A stretch of DNA of 20,158 bases from JBLIOB01 sp047639575 (GTDB lineage: Bacteria; Bacteroidota; Bacteroidia; Flavobacteriales_D; Parvicellaceae), in NCBI GenBank assembly GCA_047639575.1, contig JBLIOB010000042.1, positions 1-20,158 of the forward strand, in the 5' to 3' direction. Both the position numbers and the translations under genes were made by a program. Under the pieces are notes generated by a model. That model was not told where the DNA came from, did no database searches, and saw only the letters and a list, made by a program, of their open reading frames with translations. Positions 1 through 7,490 of the stretch are shown here, piece after piece (the first letter of the stretch is position 1; every line of letters begins with the position of its first letter).

Positions 1-1
1 T

Positions 2-1441
2 TTTCTTTGGTCTGCGGCTGGTTTATTTCTACTCATCTTTTTGTTGTTGTTCCTTAGAAAAAAAATCAATTGGAAAAGGCCGTTGATTTTAGTTTTGGGG
101 TTGACTCTTCTTATATACATGTGCTTCTTTTTTATAATGAATCCGTTGTTTTCGATGCCAAATGATTGGGATCTCTTCTCTTTGCCGGCTATCCCATTTT
201 TGATTTTGCTAGCTGTAATCGTAAGGCAACTTGATGGAAAATTGTTGAGTAAGCAATTGACCGGAACGGTTATGGCCTTTTCCATTTTTAGTGTATCAAT
301 CTTTTTTGTGAATGCTAATCAAAGTAGTCTTTCAGATAAATTGGTTAGTCAGGGAATTCGAGAATTTAACACCTATTGGATCGGATCTAGTTCAAACATT
401 CTTCAAGGATCAATATTGCAGCCAAGTTTGGAAATGAGGCAGGAGACATTATTGATGGCAATTGACGAAGTCAGACCACAGGCAGTGCTTGGTAGCGATA
501 TTGAATTCAGTGAGCTACTTCACAATGCCGGGCGATATTGTTTCGATAATAACAGGTATAAAGAGTCTTTGGTTTATTTTAATGAGGCGAACCTTTATTC
601 AGGTCTATTTTGTAAAAACTACTATTATCTTCTTAGCTCTCATTTTATGATTGGAGAATATAACCTCGCACTAGAATATGGCGATGAAGTGATTATTTGT
701 GAATCTCCTAGCCCTATTAAAGCATTTGAAATGGTCATTCATACAGCAATTGAGGCAGAGGACAAAGTCAAAGCCATGGAGTACTGTGATGAATATTTGA
801 AGCGATGGCCTGAAAGTACTGCTTATCAAAAGATTAGATCCGCGCTACATGAAGGAAAGAATCCAAAAGAACTTTTCGCCAGAAATGCTACAGAAATCAG
901 GAAAAGTCAACCAAATGAAGCTTTTAATAATCCGGAGTTAACAGCATTAATTGAGCTTAAAAATGATAATGCTGCTACTAATGACAGCCTACTTTTATTA
1001 ATAGCAGCCAATAAAGACTCGGCTATTTTTACAGATCATTTTTACCATGGTACATTACTGCAAAAAGTAGGTCATTACTTTTTTAATCAGGAGAAAAACT
1101 TTGATGCTACAATCGTATTTTATGAAGAATCTGATTTCTTTTTAGAGGACAACTGTGAGTCTTCGTATTATAAGTTGTTGTCCAATTTTATGAAGGGAAA
1201 TTACCTTGAAGCCAATAGATTTTCTGATTCGTTGATTGCTTGCGGTTACCCGAATCAACAAAAGGCGTTCAAAATTGCAATTCATACCGCTATAGAGGCA
1301 AACGCTGCTGATGACGGTCTTCGGCATTGTGAAGCCTATTTGTCGAGGTGGCCAAATGACCCTTTCATTACAAGTGTGTTTAAAGACATTAAATCTGGAA
1401 AGAGTATTGAAGAACTGAAAAAGTTATTCAAGCAAAATTAA
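2..1441 (+). CDS. Multi-spanning membrane protein with duplicated TPR-like C-terminus (5' end outside window)
   Basis: The frame is open to the left edge, so the gene starts outside the window; the TTG at 41 is just an internal codon. The first ~110 visible codons are strongly hydrophobic (about three membrane segments). A MPNDWDLFS stretch lies between segments; I recall similar sequences near the end of the membrane part of Bacteroidota GT-C/TPR proteins. The rest is soluble and TPR-like, and is built from two diverged copies of one unit, about nt 445-905 and 988-1439. Their matching stretches (HTAIEA at nt 740 and 1283) are 181 codons apart, and both contain a LxRWP motif. It faces the next gene tail to tail with 6 bp between stops. 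Envelope location is inferred. The enzymatic function, if any, lies in the missing N-terminal part. Confidence 0.8.
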   Translation, partial: FLWSAAGLFLLIFLLLFLRKKINWKRPLILVLGLTLLIYMCFFFIMNPLFSMPNDWDLFSLPAIPFLILLAVIVRQLDGKLLSKQLTGTVMAFSIFSVSIFFVNANQSSLSDKLVSQGIREFNTYWIGSSSNILQGSILQPSLEMRQETLLMAIDEVRPQAVLGSDIEFSELLHNAGRYCFDNNRYKESLVYFNEANLYSGLFCKNYYYLLSSHFMIGEYNLALEYGDEVIICESPSPIKAFEMVIHTAIEAEDKVKAMEYCDEYLKRWPESTAYQKIRSALHEGKNPKELFARNATEIRKSQPNEAFNNPELTALIELKNDNAATNDSLLLLIAANKDSAIFTDHFYHGTLLQKVGHYFFNQEKNFDATIVFYEESDFFLEDNCESSYYKLLSNFMKGNYLEANRFSDSLIACGYPNQQKAFKIAIHTAIEANAADDGLRHCEAYLSRWPNDPFITSVFKDIKSGKSIEELKKLFKQN

Positions 1442-1447
1442 GTACGT

Positions 1448-3526
1448 TTATTCAACAGTTTCTTCAAGAAAAACATCCAAATCAGTTAGGATATTAGCAG
1501 CGCTATCTGACAAGGCGATCGCCTTGTTAAATTCAATAAGAGCCATTTTTCGATTACCCAATTTTTGATGAACCAGCGCTTTATTATGGAAGGTTGGATA
1601 GAAAGTAGAATCTATTGTTTGCGCCAGATCTAAGTCGATTAGAGCTCTGTTATATTGTCCAAGAAGATAAAAAGCAAGTCCACGGTTTACTAGAGCGTTT
1701 CTGTTTTTAGAATCTAATTCAAGCGCATTACTAAAATAAGCTATCGCTTTTTGTGAGTCATCATTTTTAATATAATGCCACCCTAATTCAACGTGTCCAG
1801 ATATATGTTTCGAATGTTGTTCTACACAGGTTATTAAATCCTGTTCGGCCTTCTTAGCTTCGCCCAGACCCTGATGCAGCCTGGCTCGCATTATATAAAG
1901 CATTGGATGAATAAAGCCATTTTCTTCAGCCAAGTTAAAACTGGAAATAGCTTTTTCTGTAGCGCCTTGTCTAAAGTAGACTCCTCCTAAGTTAAAATGA
2001 GCCGTGGCATAATTGGTGTCAAGTCTAACAGCTTTTAGAAAAGACGAAAGTGCTAGCGAATCATTTCCCATTTCAACTAAAAAAGCTCCTTTATTTAGGT
2101 GAGCTTTTGGGTGGTTGGATATCGAAATTGCTTTCTCAAAATCGGCTAAAGCCAAATGGAACTTACCTCGTTCTTGGTAAATTATCCCTCTGTTCAAATT
2201 AGCTAGATAGTAACCGCTTTCAAGCTCCAGGCAATGATTATAGCTGGTCAATGCTTTCTCATTTTTTCCGAGTTCAAATTGATTGTTTCCAAGATTCGCC
2301 CAGGCAAAATGAGAACCTGGATACTGTTCCAATACGTTCTCCCACAATGTTTCATCGTTCTTCCAAACTTTACTTCTGCTAAAAGAATGAAACGAGAGTA
2401 GTCCAATTAGTATGCATGCAAAAGCAATGGGAATTAGCTGAAATTTTCGCTTTTTGAATCTTGTAAACAACCAATCAAATCCTATTGCGAACAATAGAAA
2501 AAGACCGAGATATGGGAGGTACGTATATCGCTCCGCATGAATAGCTTGGCCAAAAGCCACGATCTGAAGTACAGGTGTGAGACTAATTAAAAAGAATGCG
2601 AACCCAAATAAAAGTGTTCGGTTGGCTTTACGTTTAAAGTAAAGCCAGACCAATAAGACCAAAACTAGAATGCTAGATGAGTAGAGGTACCAAGGTAAAT
2701 TGCTAGGGTAAGGATGAAAAGAAGATAATCCAACAGGAAATACAACCTTCACCATATAAATAATCACATTGTAAGTAGCGACAAAAAAGCGGTTATAAAT
2801 TGGAATTTCCTCACTACTATTTAGAGCTTCTCCCTGAACCATATATCCAACGATTCCGAATCCAATAGCCAGTAAAAAAAACGGAATTTTCTCCAGTAAT
2901 ACTTTTCTATTGATTGTTCGATGCAACCAATAGTCAATAATCAACAAAATGAAAGGAAGTGTTATCGCCATTCCTTTAGATAAAAGCGCCATAAGGAAAC
3001 AGCCCAAACATAAAACCAAGTATTTCTTTTTTAGGTTCTTGAGCTGAGCATATTTTACATAAACGATAAGCGTTATTAGATAATAAAAAGAATATAGCAA
3101 ATCCTTTCTTGCTGAAATCCATGCAATGGATTCTATATGCATCGGATGCATACCAAACAGAAGGGCAACGATTGCTGCAACTAGTGGCTTTTTCGCTAAA
3201 AGCAAAACAAAGATGTACACCAACAGTATGTTCAGAAGATGTAGAATCAAGTTGTGTAGGTGATAAACAAAGGGGTCTAATCCTCCAATTGAATGGTCGA
3301 TAGACCATGAAAATAAAGTAAGGGGATGGTAATTAGAATTGACTGAAGTTGTTGAAAATTGATCTCCAACTTTCTTAAATGAGAGGTCTTTCACTAAATC
3401 ATTCGTTGTAATATATACTTCGTCATCCCAGTGTAGTATTTCATTTTGAAGCGTTGGAAGCAACACAAAGACACTTATAATTAGCGCAATGAAAAGGCCT
3501 ATATGTCTAGATAATAAAGTTGCCAT
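1448..3526 (-). CDS. TMTC-like membrane protein with eight C-terminal TPR repeats
   Basis: 692 residues. Residues 1-385 hold roughly ten membrane segments. The first loop has the paired acid residues of GT-C enzymes (LHWDDEVYI, D34-D35), followed by NYHPLTLFSW (65-74) and HPMHIESIAWISARKDLL (127-144), a signature I associate with the TMTC/TPR group of GT-C-like proteins. Residues about 400-680 form eight consecutive 34-residue TPR units with the W/Y-LG-Y-G-A-F-A pattern. In eukaryotes TMTC proteins are O-mannosyltransferases. A protein-glycosylation role here is inferred and the substrate is unknown. The ATG at 3524-3526 gives a sensible N-terminal membrane segment. The gene diverges from the SGNH hydrolase gene across a 173-bp gap. 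Confidence 0.85.
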   Translation of the reverse strand: MATLLSRHIGLFIALIISVFVLLPTLQNEILHWDDEVYITTNDLVKDLSFKKVGDQFSTTSVNSNYHPLTLFSWSIDHSIGGLDPFVYHLHNLILHLLNILLVYIFVLLLAKKPLVAAIVALLFGMHPMHIESIAWISARKDLLYSFYYLITLIVYVKYAQLKNLKKKYLVLCLGCFLMALLSKGMAITLPFILLIIDYWLHRTINRKVLLEKIPFFLLAIGFGIVGYMVQGEALNSSEEIPIYNRFFVATYNVIIYMVKVVFPVGLSSFHPYPSNLPWYLYSSSILVLVLLVWLYFKRKANRTLLFGFAFFLISLTPVLQIVAFGQAIHAERYTYLPYLGLFLLFAIGFDWLFTRFKKRKFQLIPIAFACILIGLLSFHSFSRSKVWKNDETLWENVLEQYPGSHFAWANLGNNQFELGKNEKALTSYNHCLELESGYYLANLNRGIIYQERGKFHLALADFEKAISISNHPKAHLNKGAFLVEMGNDSLALSSFLKAVRLDTNYATAHFNLGGVYFRQGATEKAISSFNLAEENGFIHPMLYIMRARLHQGLGEAKKAEQDLITCVEQHSKHISGHVELGWHYIKNDDSQKAIAYFSNALELDSKNRNALVNRGLAFYLLGQYNRALIDLDLAQTIDSTFYPTFHNKALVHQKLGNRKMALIEFNKAIALSDSAANILTDLDVFLEETVE

Positions 3527-3699
3527 TTTGAGAGAACGATGCTAAGTTAGCAAAAGGAACTCGGCCTAAGGGTAGACTTGTATTTGACGCATATAACAAT
3601 AAGCTAACTTACTTAAGTATTATTACATTCGAATGAAGTGTCTGAAATGAATATAATTGGTGACATTTGTCTCAGAATTAAAGCAGTCACATTATTAAA
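3527..3699. promoter_or_regulatory. Divergent intergenic region
   Basis: These 173 A+T-rich bases separate the start of the TPR membrane protein (left) from that of the SGNH hydrolase (right), so they must hold promoters for both unless transcription comes from further away. I found no exact Bacteroidota -7 element (TAnnTTTG) with a correctly spaced -33 TTTG and no operator-like palindrome, so this rests on gene orientation. Confidence 0.4.
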
Positions 3700-4917
3700 A
3701 TGGGTGTAAACCAGAAAATAATTAAAAAGTCTAAAAAAAAGAAATGGGTTAATTTCATTTTGTATTTATCGGTAGTATTTATTTTTCAAGAATTATTATT
3801 TCGATTCTTATTCCCAGTTCCCGAAATTCAGAATTTTGATCGTGTGAACTACATGGTTTTACATTTCGATGGCTCTGGTAACGTTCACAGAAGGGATCAA
3901 GACTGGATATGGCAGTCTTCCCCGGATACTTCAGCACCGTTTTTACACCAGATGAATAAATACGGTTTTCGAGACAAGGAATGGTATGTTGAAAGAGAAA
4001 GCGGTAAGAAGCGTGCTCTTTTTATTGGCGATAGCTTTGTGGAAGGTGTAATGGCGGGGCCCGCTGAGTCGATTCCTGAGGTGTTCAAAAGGAGTTCCGA
4101 AAAGAACGATTATGAAGTTTTTAACTGTGGAATGGTAGGGTGTGGATTAAGTTCATACTTGCAGCTGGCTGCAGACATTGTACCACTTTATAAGCCAAAC
4201 GTTGCATTTCTCTGCATATATGGGAATGACCTTGGTAGAGAAGAGCCAAATATTCCAGGTCTGTACTTAGAGCCAGAATATTTTAATTTGTTTAAGCCAA
4301 GACTTGCAGAAGTTGTGGGCCAAATGAAAACTTATGGCCCATTACGAGTTAGATGGAAGTCGGATATTTTGCCTTATTTAAACCCGGTTCCGGATAAGTC
4401 AAACCCATGGACTGAGAATGGAGAAATTTTTAAGAAAGACGTGGCACCAAGATTGGCCACCGAAATGAAAGCCGCAAGATTTAACCCGTTTCTTGTTAAT
4501 GCATTAGCAAAGGAAGAGCAGTATCTTTTGAGCCCATCACTTATTGGGGAAACTATTCCATTTTTCAAATACACTTGTGATCAAAATGGATCCGTGCCCG
4601 TAGTTATATATATTCCAAGTCGCAACCAGGTAACGGATTATTATCTTCCATTTGAGAGAGAGTACTGTCTGCATATGGAGAACGACTCTGTAAGCCTGAC
4701 GGATCCTCAATATCAAAAACATCAGGAAGAAGTTGCAAAACAATGTGTAATGCATGGAGTTCAATTCATGGACCTAACTTCTATTATTCGAGAAAAAGAA
4801 TTGGCAGGGGAGCATTTGTATTGGAATTACGACCAACACATGAGAGCCAGAGGTTATAGAGTGACGGCCGAAGCCATCTGGGAATTTTGGAAAAATAAAA
4901 ATCCGGAGAAATTCTAG
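3700..4917 (+). CDS. Membrane-anchored SGNH/GDSL-family hydrolase
   Basis: 405 residues. A Lys-rich cytoplasmic N-terminus (IKKSKKKK) precedes one membrane segment at about residues 17-38, so the domain should be periplasmic or extracellular. All SGNH blocks are visible: block I GDSFVEG with nucleophile Ser112, block II glycine in FNCGMVGCG, block III GND at 175-177, and block V D378-Q-H380 with the following RARGY. The catalytic set is therefore intact. The family includes esterases, lipases and polysaccharide O-acetyl-esterases or acyl-transfer proteins. The neighbouring glycosyltransferase and peptidoglycan genes suggest a cell-surface glycan substrate, but that is inference. No second domain is apparent. 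Confidence 0.85.
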   Translation: MGVNQKIIKKSKKKKWVNFILYLSVVFIFQELLFRFLFPVPEIQNFDRVNYMVLHFDGSGNVHRRDQDWIWQSSPDTSAPFLHQMNKYGFRDKEWYVERESGKKRALFIGDSFVEGVMAGPAESIPEVFKRSSEKNDYEVFNCGMVGCGLSSYLQLAADIVPLYKPNVAFLCIYGNDLGREEPNIPGLYLEPEYFNLFKPRLAEVVGQMKTYGPLRVRWKSDILPYLNPVPDKSNPWTENGEIFKKDVAPRLATEMKAARFNPFLVNALAKEEQYLLSPSLIGETIPFFKYTCDQNGSVPVVIYIPSRNQVTDYYLPFEREYCLHMENDSVSLTDPQYQKHQEEVAKQCVMHGVQFMDLTSIIREKELAGEHLYWNYDQHMRARGYRVTAEAIWEFWKNKNPEKF

Positions 4918-5074
4918 TTGGAAATAGGCGGTTATTGGAATTAATGATGAAGGTTTAGATCAAATAATAGCTCATACCATTCAATTAACCCCAATTCGTT
5001 TATAATCAATAAAATTCATAAACAAACCTCCTACTTGTCTTCGTACATTAGCATAGAATAACTGAGTTCAGTTC
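4918..5074. other. Intergenic gap before the PBP genes
   Basis: These 157 A+T-rich bases presumably contain the promoter for the PBP-scoA gene series. I see no hairpin terminator for the upstream gene and no convincing TAnnTTTG promoter element. Confidence 0.3.
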
Positions 5075-7435
5075 ATGGCGAAAAAAAACCCGATAAAAAA
5101 CGTAAAGAAAAAGACGGCTGCTAAAAAGAAATCTAGCTCTACGAAAAAGACGGGCACCTCAAAAACACAAGGGATTTCTAAAAAAGCTAGAAGACGTATG
5201 CTTATCGGTACATGGGTTGTTATTTTTTGCCCATTCATTTTTCTTGGTATTTTAATGCTAACGATACCTTCAGAAGAAATTCCTGATTATGCACTTTTAG
5301 AAAACCCGATTAGTAATCAGGCTTCGGTAGTTTATGCAGCAGATCATCAAATTCTGGGAACTTACTTCGTAGATAACCGGAGTAATGTTGAATACCATGA
5401 ACTTCCAGAAAATTTAATTAATGCATTGGTGGCAACAGAAGATGAGCGCTTCTTTAATCATTCCGGAGTTGATGGATGGGGATTGATGCGGGCTGTTGCG
5501 GGACAAGCCACTGGCCAGAATAAAGGAGGAGGCTCTACAATTACTCAACAGTTAGCAAAAATGATGTTTCATGAAATGCCTTCTAGAGACAAATGGGGCA
5601 GAGTAAACGAGAAATTAGCGGAATGGGTAATTGCCGCTAGGATCGAAAAACGATATACAAAAAAGGAAATCATTGCAATGTATTTTAATCAGTTCGATTT
5701 CTTATACAATGCGGTTGGAATTAAGTCTGCTAGTAGAATATATTTCAATAAAAAACCGATGGAGTTAACTTGCAATGAAGCTGCGATATTGGTGGGGATG
5801 GCGAAAAGCCCGGTTAACTATAACCCTAAAATGAATCCAAATGATGCACGAGACAGAAGAAATACGGTCTTAAATCAAATGCGAAAAAACGACTTTATAT
5901 CGGATGATGAATATGAAAAGTTTAAGGAAAAACCATTGGAATTGGATTATCATCCAGAAACGCAAAATTCGGGTGTAGGGGCCTATTTCAGGGCCTATGT
6001 GAAAAAGGAAATTAGAAGGATCTTAAAAGAAGATGAGGTGGTAGATCCAGCCGGAAACCCCTATAATGTAAATAGGGATGGATTGAAAATATATACTTCT
6101 CTTGATTACAACATGCAAAAGCATGCTGAAAAAGCAGTAGAAAAGCATTTGTCAGGCTATTTACAACCAGAATTTGCCAAGGATAATAAAAATAAAAAGC
6201 ATTCTCCCTATGGCAATGAAACAACCAGAGAGCAACGAGATAACAATATAGCGAGGGCAATTAAGGCCAGTCAGCGGTATAAATCGATGAAAAAACAAGG
6301 TAAGACAGAGGCTCAAATTGATAAAGCATTTTCAACTAAGCGGGATATGAGTGTTTTTGATTGGAACAGCCCCGGAAATATGAAAGCAGTTAACATGTCT
6401 CCGAAAGATAGCCTCTATCATTACAAGAAAGTTTTAAAAGTAGGAATGATCTCAATGGATCCTAAAACAGGTTTTGTAAAAGCTTGGGTAGGTGGACCTA
6501 GCTACAAACATTTCAAATATGATTATGCTTCCAAGGCCAAAAGACAAGTTGGTTCAACCATTAAACCTTTTGTGTATGGTGCTGCAATTCAACATAATGT
6601 GCTGACTCCTTGTACAACATACCCGAACATCGAATATTGCATCGATGTTCCTAACGGTTCTAACGTAAAATCATATTGCCCAAAAGGGAATGGATTTGAT
6701 CAATTGCCAATGCCTGTTTATTTTGGGCTAGCATCCTCGTTAAATCCAATAACTACCAAGGTAATTAAAGAATCACGTGAGGATAATCAGTGGGTTGTAG
6801 ATCTTTTTGAGCGAATGGAGTTAGCGAATGAATCAGTAAAACCAGTGTCTTCTTTAGGTTTTGGTGTATGTGATTTATCTCCACTGGAAATGACTTCAGC
6901 GCATTGTATCTTTTCAAATCACGGATTTTATAATAAACCATTAACAATCCTGAGAATTGAGGACAGAAATGGAAAAGTTCTGTACGATGCAATGCCTGAA
7001 ATTATTGAAGTAATGCAAGCTAATGCAGCATTTGATGTCTTAAAAATGATGAAAGGTGCATTAGGAGTAACAAACCCGTACAATGGAAAAAGAGGAGGAA
7101 CTGCTCGTAGGCTTAGGTCAGATGCTAATTATGGCGGTTTTACAAATCCTATTGCCGCAAAAACAGGGACTACGGATGAATCAGCAGATGGTTGGTTTAT
7201 TGGACACACTCCCGACTTAGTTACTGGAATATGGGTTGGAAATGATGACCGAATTATACATTTCGAAAGTGGATCTGTTGGGCAAGGAGCTCGAATGGCA
7301 ATGCCAATTTGGGGCTATTATATGAAATCAATTTATAAAGATGGAAAGATTAATATTTCTAAAGGAGATTTTGAGCCACCTACGCCTGGAGCTAGCACCG
7401 TAATTGAGTGTCAAGTAGAAGATCCAGGATGGTAG
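5075..7435 (+). CDS. Class A penicillin-binding protein (PBP1A-type, bifunctional)
   Basis: 786 residues. It polymerises lipid II glycan strands and cross-links peptides on the periplasmic face. The first 40 residues are Lys/Ala/Ser-rich and cytoplasmic, followed by a membrane anchor at about 45-66. The GT51 transglycosylase domain shows EDERFFNHSGVD with catalytic Glu122, GGGSTITQQLAK around Ser154, and KLAEWVIAARIEKRYTKKEI. The transpeptidase domain shows STIK (Ser494, Lys497), SLN (555-557) and KTGT (696-699), so both activities look intact. Length is typical of the family. The linker between domains has a short Lys-rich charged stretch. A 55-bp gap separates it from its paralogue on the same strand. 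A precise symbol (mrcA/pbp1A) is not justified from sequence alone. Confidence 0.93.
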   Translation: MAKKNPIKNVKKKTAAKKKSSSTKKTGTSKTQGISKKARRRMLIGTWVVIFCPFIFLGILMLTIPSEEIPDYALLENPISNQASVVYAADHQILGTYFVDNRSNVEYHELPENLINALVATEDERFFNHSGVDGWGLMRAVAGQATGQNKGGGSTITQQLAKMMFHEMPSRDKWGRVNEKLAEWVIAARIEKRYTKKEIIAMYFNQFDFLYNAVGIKSASRIYFNKKPMELTCNEAAILVGMAKSPVNYNPKMNPNDARDRRNTVLNQMRKNDFISDDEYEKFKEKPLELDYHPETQNSGVGAYFRAYVKKEIRRILKEDEVVDPAGNPYNVNRDGLKIYTSLDYNMQKHAEKAVEKHLSGYLQPEFAKDNKNKKHSPYGNETTREQRDNNIARAIKASQRYKSMKKQGKTEAQIDKAFSTKRDMSVFDWNSPGNMKAVNMSPKDSLYHYKKVLKVGMISMDPKTGFVKAWVGGPSYKHFKYDYASKAKRQVGSTIKPFVYGAAIQHNVLTPCTTYPNIEYCIDVPNGSNVKSYCPKGNGFDQLPMPVYFGLASSLNPITTKVIKESREDNQWVVDLFERMELANESVKPVSSLGFGVCDLSPLEMTSAHCIFSNHGFYNKPLTILRIEDRNGKVLYDAMPEIIEVMQANAAFDVLKMMKGALGVTNPYNGKRGGTARRLRSDANYGGFTNPIAAKTGTTDESADGWFIGHTPDLVTGIWVGNDDRIIHFESGSVGQGARMAMPIWGYYMKSIYKDGKINISKGDFEPPTPGASTVIECQVEDPGW

Positions 7436-7490
7436 TAATTGATCGCAATTTCAACGTTATAATTTATTACTTTTAACATCGAATTTAATC

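Noticed and set aside
41..43. TTG as the start of the first gene
   Set aside because: The frame is open and hydrophobic to the window edge, so the gene begins upstream.
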